DNA of 14,228 bases, taken from positions 1 to 14,228 of the forward strand of contig CAKUAV010000079.1 in the NCBI GenBank assembly GCA_934636425.1. Reading direction: 5' to 3'. This stretch comes from an uncultured Clostridia bacterium. Its GTDB lineage: Bacteria; Bacillota; Clostridia; Christensenellales; Aristaeellaceae. Positions 7,148 to 13,947 of this stretch are shown piece after piece; position 1 is the first letter of the stretch, and every line of letters begins with the position of its first letter. The notes under the pieces were generated by a model. The model did not search any database, was not told the DNA's origin, and was given only the letters and a program-made list of their open reading frames with translations. Both the position numbers and the translations under genes were made by a program.

Positions 7148-7915
7148 TCAGATATTTTTTTCATAGATCAGACGCAGACCCTTCAGCGTCAGCAGTCCGT
7201 CCAGAACGTCGATCTGATCGGTTTCGCCGGCCACCAGCAGCGCCAGGCCGCCGGTCGCGATGACCTTTGCATCCGGCGCGCCCAGCTCCTGCTTCATCTT
7301 TTTGATGAGATAGGTCACCTGGCCGACATAGCCGTACACGATGCCCGACTGCAGGTTGGTGATTGTGTTGCGGCCGATCACCGTATCGGGCTTGACCAGC
7401 TCGAAACGGGGGAGCTTGGCCGCGCGGTCGACCAGCGCTTCAGCGGCCAGCTTGAGGCCGGGGCATATGGCGCCGCCCAGAAACTCGCCTTTGGCCGACA
7501 TGACGCCGAATGTGGTGGCCGTGCCGAAATCGATGAATATGCACGGCCCGCCGTAGAGCTCGTAGGCCGCCACGGCGTTGGCGATGCGGTCACTGCCCAG
7601 CTCGCGCGGGTTGTCGTATTTCAGATTGATGCCGGTCTTGACGCCGGGCACCACCATCATGGGCGTAATGCCGAAGTAATTCTGCAGCATGTGCTCGATG
7701 GTGAAGTTGATGGACGGCACAACCGAGGACATAATGATGCCCGTCACAGCCTTGACGTCCAGTCCGTTGTGTTCAAACAGATTGGAGAGCAGTATGCCGT
7801 ATTCATCGGACGACATCATCTTGTTGGTGGTCAGCCGCCAGTACTGCAGCATCTTTTCGCCGTCGAAGAGCGCGGTTTTGATGTTGGTGTTGCCGATGTC
7901 AAGGGTGAGGATCAT
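7148..7915 (-). CDS. coaX: Type III pantothenate kinase
   Basis: This 255-residue cytoplasmic enzyme phosphorylates pantothenate to 4'-phosphopantothenate, the first step of CoA synthesis. Type III enzymes use ATP inefficiently, need a monovalent cation, and are not inhibited by CoA. The ASKHA-fold motifs are present: DIGNTNIK (6-13), YDNPRELGSDRIAN (100-113) with catalytic Asp109, and DFGTATTF (129-136), followed by GGAICPG (147-153). Length is normal for the family. An AAAGGAG ribosome binding site lies 9 nt before the ATG, and the ECF S-component gene ends only 18 bp upstream, so the two are almost certainly co-transcribed. Confidence 0.96.
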   Translation of the reverse strand: MILTLDIGNTNIKTALFDGEKMLQYWRLTTNKMMSSDEYGILLSNLFEHNGLDVKAVTGIIMSSVVPSINFTIEHMLQNYFGITPMMVVPGVKTGINLKYDNPRELGSDRIANAVAAYELYGGPCIFIDFGTATTFGVMSAKGEFLGGAICPGLKLAAEALVDRAAKLPRFELVKPDTVIGRNTITNLQSGIVYGYVGQVTYLIKKMKQELGAPDAKVIATGGLALLVAGETDQIDVLDGLLTLKGLRLIYEKNI

Positions 7916-7933
7916 TTGCTCAGTCTCCTTTGG

Positions 7934-8518
7934 TTATTTATTGCCGGCCTTGCGCAGGGCAATGACAACAGCTGGTGTGATCAATGCGTTGACGACCGCC
8001 TCGGCGCTGCCCGCGATCAGAGCCGTGCCGCCGATCAGCGCCAGTACGCGGGAATCGTCAAGCCCCAGCAGGCGATAGAACAGCAGCATGAGGCCGAGAT
8101 AAAGCACGGTATTGGTGAGCGAACCGGCGACGGCGGCGCAGGGAAGCGCGCGCTTTGACTGATCGTTGCCGCGCGCAGCCGCCCTGTAGATCAGATGCGC
8201 CGAGACGGGCACCAGCAGGCGGGGCAGAAAGCACATGACCAGCGCCAGAACGGGGCTGGCGGCAACCAGCGCGCCGGCCAGCTCGGAGGGCGTTCCGTAT
8301 ATGCCAAAGGCGCTCAGCGCGCTGACGCCGCCAAAGCACGCGCCCAGCAAAAGCCCTGTGTTAAGTCCGAGCACCAGCGTGCCGACGACCACGGGAATGC
8401 CCAAAAGCGAAATGTTGATGAAGCCCAGCGGAATCATGCCGATTGGCGTAAGGCCGAAGAGCAGCACGAGAGCAACGAAGAGCGCGGTGAGCGTGAGACG
8501 GGTTGTGGATTTGTTCAT
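7934..8518 (-). CDS. ECF transporter S component, probably for pantothenate
   Basis: This 194-residue membrane protein resembles the substrate-binding S components of energy-coupling factor vitamin transporters. After a short basic N-terminus (MNKSTTRLTLTALF) come about six hydrophobic segments; the GLTPIGMIPLGFINISLLGIPVVVG stretch (residues 22-46) is characteristic of the family. The A and T subunits are not here and are usually shared by several S components encoded elsewhere. The adjoining coaX makes pantothenate the likeliest vitamin (PanT-like), but that is inference from context; riboflavin or another vitamin is possible. GGAGG lies 7 nt before the ATG at 8518. The frame remains open upstream to 8716, but that stretch includes the promoter. 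Confidence 0.87.
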   Translation of the reverse strand: MNKSTTRLTLTALFVALVLLFGLTPIGMIPLGFINISLLGIPVVVGTLVLGLNTGLLLGACFGGVSALSAFGIYGTPSELAGALVAASPVLALVMCFLPRLLVPVSAHLIYRAAARGNDQSKRALPCAAVAGSLTNTVLYLGLMLLFYRLLGLDDSRVLALIGGTALIAGSAEAVVNALITPAVVIALRKAGNK

Positions 8519-8554
8519 GGGGATACCTCCGTTCAAGTTCTTTGTGGGATACCT
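8519..8554 (-). repeat. Tandem 9-bp direct repeat in the ECF gene leader
   Basis: GGGATACCT occurs on the plus strand at 8520-8528 and 8546-8554, 26 bp apart; on the transcript it reads AGGTATCCC. The copy nearer the gene contains part of the ribosome binding site. It could be a protein-binding or RNA element, or chance. Confidence 0.3.
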
Positions 8555-8586
8555 GACGACCAGGGAAAGAAAAGGGGAATGCGGCG

Positions 8587-8613
8587 CGGTTCGGCTCGCA
8601 AGGATGCCGACCG
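8587..8613 (-). promoter_or_regulatory. Hairpin at the 5' end of the ECF-coaX transcript
   Basis: CGGTTCGGC (8587-8595) pairs with GCCGACCG (8606-8613) with a single bulged base. It would form within the first bases of the transcript predicted from the promoter at 8622-8650. It may stabilise the 5' end; no riboswitch consensus is recognised. Confidence 0.35.
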
Positions 8614-8621
8614 TTATCGTC

Positions 8622-8650
8622 ATTATATACGGGATCGGAGAAATTTGCAA
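8622..8650 (-). promoter_or_regulatory. Promoter of the ECF-coaX-cupin operon
   Basis: On the minus strand TTGCAA (8650-8645) and TATAAT (8627-8622) are separated by exactly 17 bp, a near-consensus sigma-A promoter. Transcription would start near 8615, giving a leader of about 95 nt. Confidence 0.75.
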
Positions 8651-8703
8651 TTTCGTTGTGTAAAATAATCGCGTCATATCGCATTTTTCGGCAAAAAAAC
8701 GCG

Positions 8704-8732
8704 TTGCGCTGCGCACATCGGCATGATATAAT
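8704..8732 (+). promoter_or_regulatory. Promoter of the VOC-family gene
   Basis: TTGCGC (8704-8709) and a perfect TATAAT (8727-8732) are 17 bp apart, with a TG one base before the -10 box (extended -10). It is divergent from the ECF-coaX promoter, 54 bp away. Confidence 0.75.
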
Positions 8733-8764
8733 TAGATCACACCATATGAAGGAGGAAAAACAGC

Positions 8765-9160
8765 ATGGCTGAAGGGAAAATCACCGGACCGGCGCACATC
8801 GGCATCAAGGTGCGCGATATGGCGGCGTCACTGAAGTTTTACACTGAGGTTTTGGGCTTTGAAAAGACGGGCGAGCAGATATTTGGCACGTCGCATCTGG
8901 CATTTTTGAACATCGGCACCTGCCTTCTGGAGCTGATTCAGGGCGCGCAGTATGAGGAGCGCACCGCCGGTCAGGTCGATCACATTGCGGTCGAGGTCAA
9001 GGGCATCGAAGCGCTGGTTGAAACGCTCAAGTCAAAGGGCGTTCAGTTCCTGTCCGACGAGGTCAGTGTTGCGCCCGGTCTGCTGGACGGCGTGAAGAAC
9101 ATATTCTTCGTCGGCCCCGACGGCGAGCGCTTCGAATTCTTTGAGTACTACAATCGCTGA
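8765..9160 (+). CDS. VOC family protein (glyoxalase/dioxygenase-like)
   Basis: This 131-residue protein has the paired beta-alpha-beta-beta-beta modules of the vicinal oxygen chelate superfamily. Likely metal ligands fall in the family's usual places: His11 (AHIGIKV), Glu56 (LLELIQ), His73 (DHIAVEV) and Glu124 (GERFEFFE). FYTEVLGFEKTGE (25-37) is the typical helix after strand 1. Members include glyoxalase I, methylmalonyl-CoA epimerase, extradiol dioxygenases and fosfomycin or bleomycin resistance proteins; no feature picks one, so a lyase or epimerase role remains open. GGAGG lies about 8 nt before the ATG, and a strong extended -10 promoter precedes it. It appears to be a single-gene transcript ending at the hairpin at 9222-9269. 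Confidence 0.9.
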   Translation: MAEGKITGPAHIGIKVRDMAASLKFYTEVLGFEKTGEQIFGTSHLAFLNIGTCLLELIQGAQYEERTAGQVDHIAVEVKGIEALVETLKSKGVQFLSDEVSVAPGLLDGVKNIFFVGPDGERFEFFEYYNR

Positions 9161-9221
9161 GCAAAATCCCTTTTAGAAAAGCGCATAGGGCGTGGCCATA
9201 ATCGCCCATGAAGCGCCAGAA

Positions 9222-9269
9222 AAATACACCGGCATGAGACGGGGTTTGACCCGTGCTGCCGGTGTATTT
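9222..9269. terminator. Terminator hairpin after the VOC gene
   Basis: A perfect 12-bp stem, AAATACACCGGC (9222-9233) with GCCGGTGTATTT (9258-9269), has a second stem ACGGG/CCCGT (9239-9254) stacked inside. The T tract is short on the plus strand and longer (TTTTT) on the minus strand, so it may work both ways. Confidence 0.7.
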
Positions 9270-9774
9270 GATATGTGCATCGAGCGTTGCGGCGGCAAAA
9301 GCGCGGCAGAGGCTGTGCTCTGCGGCATCGACAGGCGCTCCGGATCGCAGGGCGGCCGCGCGGCAGCGGCGCAGATCGTGAAAAAACGGCGCGCCGGCTG
9401 TATTCGCAGATTGTGCCGAAGAGCGGATGACCGCCATATGCGTTCGCAAACGCAAAGCCGCCGGCCGGAGCTTTCCGGCTTTGGCGTGGGATTTCGGATG
9501 TCCGAGCGCCCGATTAGAGAGACGGCTTCCGGCGCGGATTGATCGTGCGCGCATCGGCGCTTTTGAGCCGGCGCGTGTTTACCGCCGTTTGATGCGCATT
9601 GCGCTGCCCATGTCCAGCGACGTTTCCCCATTGCAGGCCGGACAGATCGCCGGCACGGAACGTCTCAACGACCCCGGCGGCGCACCGCCTGGGCGCTTTG
9701 CCGCGATGTTTTGCTCCGGATTGAACGGATGCGATGAAACGAATAATTCCCGAAGATTATTTCGGGATGACGCG

Positions 9775-9815
9775 AAGTGCGTCCGCAGGAGAGGGTCTCT
9801 CGCGGACGCACTTTT
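9775..9815. terminator. Hairpin next to the Nudix gene stop
   Basis: A perfect 12-bp stem, AAGTGCGTCCGC (9775-9786) with GCGGACGCACTT (9802-9813), carries an inner GAGA/TCTC stem. It begins a few bases past the stop codon of the leftward Nudix gene, so it probably ends that transcript, although the T tract (TTTT, 9812-9815) is on the plus-strand side. Confidence 0.6.
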
Positions 9816-9817
9816 GC

Positions 9818-10303
9818 TTATTCCTCACGATTGGTGAGCAGCGTCAGCTCATCCGGCAGATCGAATATCTTCTCCTTCAGGAAGAGCGGGTAGAAGTACT
9901 CGTCCTTCAGGCGTTCAAACGGCAGCCACTCAAAGCGCAGCGTCTTGCCGTTCTCCGCGTCCGCACAGGCGAACTGATCGCCCCGGGAGAGCAGATCGGT
10001 TCCCGATATATCCATCAGGAAATACAGACACAGCTCGTGATAGCGCAGATGATCGACGTCTTCCGTAAAAAACGCCTGATTGAGCCACAGCGGCCGGATG
10101 ATGGATGCCTCAATGCCCAGCTCTTCGCGCAGCTCGCGCACGACGGCTTCTTCGCAGGTCTCGCCGATCTGCACGCGCCCGCCGGGCAGATAATAATAGG
10201 GGGAGCGCTGATCGTGCATGGCCAGAATTTTTCCGTTCGATATAATCATCCCGCACACGCGGTCGTTGAATTTGCCGTTCGCCGTCTGAAATGAAATGTC
10301 CAT
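9818..10303 (-). CDS. Nudix hydrolase
   Basis: This 161-residue protein hydrolyses a nucleoside diphosphate linked to some other group X. The Nudix box is complete: Gly42, five residues, Glu48, seven residues, then REL-R-EE-L-GI (56-64), supplying the Mg2+-binding glutamates. YYYLPGG just before it is typical. Substrate specificity cannot be read from the sequence; ADP-ribose, NADH, oxidised nucleotides and sugar nucleotides are all possible. NadE upstream on the same strand makes an NAD-related compound attractive, as inference. GGAGG lies 5 nt before the ATG. The 72-bp gap to nadE holds the paired AGAC-N4-GTCT palindromes, so this gene may be separately regulated. Confidence 0.93.
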   Translation of the reverse strand: MDISFQTANGKFNDRVCGMIISNGKILAMHDQRSPYYYLPGGRVQIGETCEEAVVRELREELGIEASIIRPLWLNQAFFTEDVDHLRYHELCLYFLMDISGTDLLSRGDQFACADAENGKTLRFEWLPFERLKDEYFYPLFLKEKIFDLPDELTLLTNREE

Positions 10304-10331
10304 GTCAGCCTCCGCAACAGATCAGATAAAC

Positions 10332-10369
10332 AGACTTCGGTCTAATATGCGCAATACAGACCGAAGTCT
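10332..10369. promoter_or_regulatory. Paired 12-bp palindromes between nadE and the Nudix gene
   Basis: AGACTTCGGTCT (10332-10343) and AGACCGAAGTCT (10358-10369) are exact reverse complements of one another, and each has the form AGAC-N4-GTCT. Their starts are 26 bp apart. They could be two operator sites for a dimeric regulator controlling the Nudix gene, or the arms of a stem-loop ending nadE; the T tract after the stem on the minus strand is poor. A similar pair with identical spacing lies at 13983-14020. Confidence 0.55.
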
Positions 10370-10375
10370 CGAATG

Positions 10376-12280
10376 TCACGAGAACATTTTCAGCCAGAGC
10401 GCGCTGCTCGCATCGGAGGGCATGCGCAGATCACCGCGCGGCGACAGCGTGACAGAGCCGACCTTCGGGCCGTCGGGCAGACAGCTGCGCTTGAACTGCT
10501 GGTTGAAGAAGCGGCGGCAGAAAACCCTGAGCCACGAGCGGATGACGGTCTCGTCATAGCGCCCGTTAAAGGCGATCAGCGCCAGCCGCAGCACCTTTTC
10601 CGGCGGATAGGCGCGGCGCAGCAGATTGTACAGAAAGAAATCGTGCAGCTCATACGGGCCGACCAGATCCTCAGTTTTCTGGGCGATGTCGCCGTCCACG
10701 GGCGGCAGCAGCTCGGGGCTGACCGGCGTGTCAAGTATGTCCTTGAGCACGGCGCGCAGCGCGGGATCGGACGTGGTTTCCGCTTCATAGTCGACGAGGT
10801 AGCGCACCAGCGTCTTGGGAACGGATGCGTTTACGCCGTACATCGACATATGGTCGCCGTTGTAGGTCGCCCAGCCCAGCGCCAGCTCGGACAGATCGCC
10901 CGTGCCGATGACCAGCCCGCCGTATTTGTTGGCCATATCCATCAGCACCTGTGTGCGCTCGCGCGCCTGACCGTTTTCGTAGGTCACGTCGTGCGTGTCC
11001 ATATCCTGACCGATGTCTCTGAAGTGCTGCTCGACCGCCTTGCCGATCGGGATTTCCATAAAGCGCAGTCCCAGACATTCGCTGAGCGTTTCGGCATTCG
11101 AACGCGTGCGTTTTGTCGTGCCATAGCAGGGCATTGTGATGGCGAAAATGCCTTTCGGATCGAGATTCAGCGCGTGGAATGCCCGGGCGGTGACCAGCAG
11201 TGCCAGCGTGGAATCCAGTCCGCCCGAAACGCCGATGACGGCCGTCTTTGCGTGAACGTGGCGCAGGCGCTGCATAAGCCCCTGCGACTGAATCGCAAGT
11301 ATCTCCTCACAGCGGCGATCGCGCTGGGCGCGGTCGGAGGGCACAAAGGGCATGGGATCGACAAAGCGCGTGAGCTGTGTGTCGGCCAGCGCCATATCGA
11401 AACAGACTTCGGTATGTTTTTCTGTATTGGCGCTCACGAAGCTGTTCATGCGCCGCCGTTCGCTCTCGATGAGACCGACGTCTATTTCGCTGACGGTCAG
11501 TCCGGTTGTAAAGCGCGCCGATTCGGCCAGCAGCGCGCCGTTTTCGCAGATCATATTCTGACCGGAATAGACCATGTCCTGGCTGGACTCGCCCATGCCC
11601 GCGTCGGCGTAGAGATAGCCGCAGACCAGTTTGGCCGACTGGCTGCTCACCAGCTGACGGCGATAATCGGCCTTTCCGACGGTTTCATCGCTGGCGGACG
11701 CATTGCATATGATCGTCGCGCCGGCCATGGCGTGGGCGATGGAGGGCGACGCGGGCACCCAGAGATCCTCGCAGACCTCTGCGGCCACGCGGAAAATGGG
11801 CAGCTGATTGCATTCGAGCAGTATGTTTGCGCCGAACGGCACGTCGCGGCCAAGGAAGCGCATTGTCCGCGCCTCGGCAGGGCCTGCGGAGAAATGGCGC
11901 GCCTCATAATAGACAGAGTAATTCGGAATGAAGCGCTTCGGAATGAGCGCCAGCAGCGCGCCGCTCTTGACGGCAGCGACGCAGTTGTACAGCCGGCCAT
12001 GGTCGGAGACGGGCAGACCGACCATGACCAGCATGTCCATGCCGCGGCTTTCCGCAATGATCTTTTCAAGGCTGGCGGCTGCCGCGTCGATGAGCGTGTT
12101 TTGCAAAAACAGATCGGCGCAGGTGTAGCCGGTGACGCACAGCTCGGGCAGCGCGAGCAGCTTAACATTCTTTCCGGCGGCCTCGCGCATCAGGGCGATT
12201 ATGGACTGCGCGTTATAATCGCAGTCGGCGACGTGAATCTGCGGCGTGCCGACGGCGACGCTGATAAATCCATCCTTCAT
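10376..12280 (-). CDS. nadE: Glutamine-dependent NAD+ synthetase
   Basis: This 634-residue cytoplasmic enzyme amidates nicotinic acid adenine dinucleotide to NAD+ using ATP and ammonia from glutamine, the last step of NAD synthesis. The N-terminal nitrilase-type amidase domain (about 5-270) has its triad: Glu46 (LPELCVTGY), Lys115 (IPKRFIPNY) and Cys170 (AAEVCEDLW). The synthetase domain carries the ATP pyrophosphatase loop SGGLDST (352-358), followed by GTGDLSELALGWATYNGDHM. The C-terminal FNQQFKRSCLPDGPKVG is typical of the long, two-domain form. An AAGGAGG ribosome binding site lies 9 nt before the ATG. It follows alaX by 61 bp; a TATAAT in that gap could give it its own promoter, otherwise it is co-transcribed. 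Confidence 0.97.
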   Translation of the reverse strand: MKDGFISVAVGTPQIHVADCDYNAQSIIALMREAAGKNVKLLALPELCVTGYTCADLFLQNTLIDAAAASLEKIIAESRGMDMLVMVGLPVSDHGRLYNCVAAVKSGALLALIPKRFIPNYSVYYEARHFSAGPAEARTMRFLGRDVPFGANILLECNQLPIFRVAAEVCEDLWVPASPSIAHAMAGATIICNASASDETVGKADYRRQLVSSQSAKLVCGYLYADAGMGESSQDMVYSGQNMICENGALLAESARFTTGLTVSEIDVGLIESERRRMNSFVSANTEKHTEVCFDMALADTQLTRFVDPMPFVPSDRAQRDRRCEEILAIQSQGLMQRLRHVHAKTAVIGVSGGLDSTLALLVTARAFHALNLDPKGIFAITMPCYGTTKRTRSNAETLSECLGLRFMEIPIGKAVEQHFRDIGQDMDTHDVTYENGQARERTQVLMDMANKYGGLVIGTGDLSELALGWATYNGDHMSMYGVNASVPKTLVRYLVDYEAETTSDPALRAVLKDILDTPVSPELLPPVDGDIAQKTEDLVGPYELHDFFLYNLLRRAYPPEKVLRLALIAFNGRYDETVIRSWLRVFCRRFFNQQFKRSCLPDGPKVGSVTLSPRGDLRMPSDASSALWLKMFS

Positions 12281-12328
12281 AGAACTGATCCTCCTTTGAT
12301 TTTATGGGGAGAAACTCCGCAAGTACAG

Positions 12329-12357
12329 ATTATAAAGGCCGTTATTTTGCGCGCAGT
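12329..12357 (-). promoter_or_regulatory. Possible nadE promoter
   Basis: The minus strand has a perfect TATAAT (12334-12329) 49 bp before the nadE start. The -35 region, 16-17 bp upstream and inside the end of alaX, is poor (CTGCGC-like), so the site is tentative. Confidence 0.3.
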
Positions 12358-13541
12358 ATCGCCGCGGCATGATCGACGGCGCATTCGTTCGGCGAGCTGC
12401 CCTGCGCAAAGTCGCTTCGCCCGCCGCCCTTGCCGCCGATCTCCGATACGGTCTGCCGGAGCAGGGCGCTCATATCGGCGCTGACGGAAGAACTGCGCGC
12501 AAAGAGCAGCATATCGCCGCCGTCCTTCGGAGTGGAAAGCAGCACGACGCAGCTTTCGCGCTCAATCAATTCTGAGGCCAGACGGCGCAGCGCATCTATG
12601 GGCAGGGGATCGAGTCGCGCGGCAATCAGCTTATATCCGTTTTCGACGACGGCCTGATCGGCAAGCGCGTTCAAACGCGCCATCGCGCTCTCGCGGCGCG
12701 CTCTGTCCAGATCGCGTTCAAGCGCGGCGATGCGCCTTTCGAGCCGGTCGATGCCGTCCGGAATCTGGCCGATCTGCGCGGAAAGAAGGCCGGACGCGCG
12801 TTCGCAGACGTCATAGCGCGCGCGATAGTCCATGACGGCGCGGTTGCCGCACAGAAAGCTCAAGCGCAGCTTGCCCTTGCTGGGATGTGCGCCTATGATC
12901 TTGACCAGCGCGATCTGACCGGCTGACGAGGGATGCGTGCCGCCGCAGGCCACCATTTCGCAGTCGCCGATGGCCACGACGCGTATGTGTTCGTGAACCG
13001 TGGGCGGCTTGCGCAGCGGCAGATCCTTTAGTTCATCGGCGCTCGGGAACCAGCAGCGTATGGCCACATCGCGCTGGATCTGGTCGTTTACGTCGTCCTC
13101 CAGCGCGCGGATCTGCGCTTCGGTCAGGTGCGTCTCTCCGCCGGGCATGGTCGCGTCGATTGTCGAAAAGTCCGCGCCCAGATGCAGCCCGATTGTCGAA
13201 CCGCGCAGCTGCCGCCAGAGCGCGCCCGCGATCATGTGCTCGCCGGCGTGCTGCTGCATGTGGTCGAAGCGGCGCGCCCAGTCGATCCGGCCGTGAACCG
13301 CATCGCCGACGGAAAACGGCGCGTCGACGACATGCCAGACCTCACCGTCGTCGTCGACAAAAACGTCGCTCACGCGCGCCTCGTTCAGCGCGCCGGTGTC
13401 ATACGGCTGGCCGCCGGATGTGGGATAAAACGCGGAACGATCGAGCGCAACCGCCCACTTGTCGCCGTGTTGATGAACGGACGTGACGGATGCGTCAAAT
13501 TCCTTCAGATAGGTCTGGTCATAGTAGAGCCGGTCGGTCAT
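12342..13541 (-). CDS. alaX: Alanyl-tRNA editing protein, long form with DHHA1 domain
   Basis: This 399-residue protein is a free-standing relative of the alanyl-tRNA synthetase editing domain. It hydrolyses tRNA(Ala) wrongly charged with serine or glycine, in trans. AFYPTSGGQPYDTG (37-50) is the conserved start of the editing module, and the zinc-binding motifs HAGEH (98-102) and CGGTH (199-203) are intact. Residues about 255-290 look like a coiled coil. The C-terminal DHHA1 domain carries GGKGGGRSDFAQG (369-381), so this is the long (AlaX-L) type. The ATG at 13541 is preceded by AAAGGA at 12 nt, a rather long spacing. The frame stays open upstream to 13760, but that stretch lacks conserved sequence and belongs to the leader. 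NadE follows on the same strand. Confidence 0.94.
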   Translation of the reverse strand: MTDRLYYDQTYLKEFDASVTSVHQHGDKWAVALDRSAFYPTSGGQPYDTGALNEARVSDVFVDDDGEVWHVVDAPFSVGDAVHGRIDWARRFDHMQQHAGEHMIAGALWRQLRGSTIGLHLGADFSTIDATMPGGETHLTEAQIRALEDDVNDQIQRDVAIRCWFPSADELKDLPLRKPPTVHEHIRVVAIGDCEMVACGGTHPSSAGQIALVKIIGAHPSKGKLRLSFLCGNRAVMDYRARYDVCERASGLLSAQIGQIPDGIDRLERRIAALERDLDRARRESAMARLNALADQAVVENGYKLIAARLDPLPIDALRRLASELIERESCVVLLSTPKDGGDMLLFARSSSVSADMSALLRQTVSEIGGKGGGRSDFAQGSSPNECAVDHAAAILRAK

Positions 13542-13912
13542 ATTGATACCATATCCTTTCAAAAAAAGCGTTTTCTGCCGGAAATCGCACGCAGTTTGTC
13601 CTGGCGGCGAGGAAGCGTCTGCGCGCAGCAATGAAGTCGCGAAAACGAGGGAAATCGGCGGTGATGATTCTGCATTGCGCGCCGCACAGGAGCATGGAGG
13701 CGTTTCGGATAAAGCCGTGCCGGAAACGCGCACGACTGAAACGCCGCGCTGCCCAAACATTCGGATGACGGCGTTCGCCGTGCGGCGACTCTCACGCGCA
13801 GGCGATCGGGCTTTGAGCTAAATCCGCGCATGGGGAGGGCACAATGGCGCATGGAGATTCGCCGGACAGAGCTGAACGCAATGGGCGGTTCTTTTTATTT
13901 TGAACCATTCAT
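13542..13912 (-). promoter_or_regulatory. Long structured leader of alaX
   Basis: If transcription starts at the promoter at 13919-13947, about 370 nt precede alaX. They hold no convincing gene but several pairings: GCGCGC-AATG (13621-13633) with CATTGCGCGC (13672-13681); GGCGTTTC (13699-13706) with GAAACGCC (13738-13745) or, alternatively, with GGAAACGC between them; and ACGGCG-TT-CGCCGT (about 13769-13782). A weak hairpin (GCGTTTTC 13568-13575 against GAAA 13581-13584 and ACGC 13589-13592) followed by seven T (13567-13561 on the minus strand) sits just before the ribosome binding site. No T-box or other known riboswitch consensus was seen. Confidence 0.4.
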
Positions 13913-13918
13913 TTCCTT

Positions 13919-13947
13919 ATTATATCAGGCCGCATTCGCTTTCACAA
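13919..13947 (-). promoter_or_regulatory. Promoter upstream of the alaX leader
   Basis: On the minus strand TTGTGA (13947-13942) and TATAAT (13924-13919) are 17 bp apart, with TG one base before the -10 box (extended -10). It is one of the best promoter matches in the window and points at alaX, 370 bp away, with no other recognised gene between. Confidence 0.65.

Larger units (their letters stand above)
9161..9817. other. Long gap without a recognisable gene
   Basis: About 650 bp of GC-rich sequence contain open frames on both strands, but none has a good ribosome binding site, a recognised domain or natural protein composition. Visible structures are the terminator hairpins at 9222-9269 and 9775-9815, a small hairpin GCAGAG/CTCTGC (9306-9323), the inverted repeat CGCAAAGCCG (9451-9460) with CGGCTTTGGCG (9476-9486), and TCCCGAA/TTCGGGA (9748-9767). 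It may be a decayed gene or an uncharacterised non-coding stretch. Confidence 0.5.

Noticed and set aside
6737..8158. A 473-codon open frame on the plus strand
   Set aside because: It is antisense to the cupin, coaX and ECF genes, runs through a terminator, and has antisense-type composition.
8519..8716. Upstream start for the ECF S component at 8716
   Set aside because: The extra codons include a near-consensus promoter on the same strand, while ATG 8518 has a well-placed GGAGG.
10373..12484. A 703-codon open frame on the plus strand
   Set aside because: It is antisense to nadE, whose motifs are unmistakable. The frame has no recognised domain, and its His/Gln/Arg/Ala-rich composition is typical of antisense frames in GC-rich DNA.
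13542..13760. N-terminal extension of AlaX to an ATG at 13760
   Set aside because: The added 73 residues look non-coding, conserved AlaX sequence begins right after the ATG at 13541, and the extension spans inverted repeats and the seven-T hairpin.
13542..13912. T-box riboswitch before alaX
   Set aside because: The long leader and T tract suggested it, but the conserved GGTGG-ACCGCG antiterminator sequence was not found.
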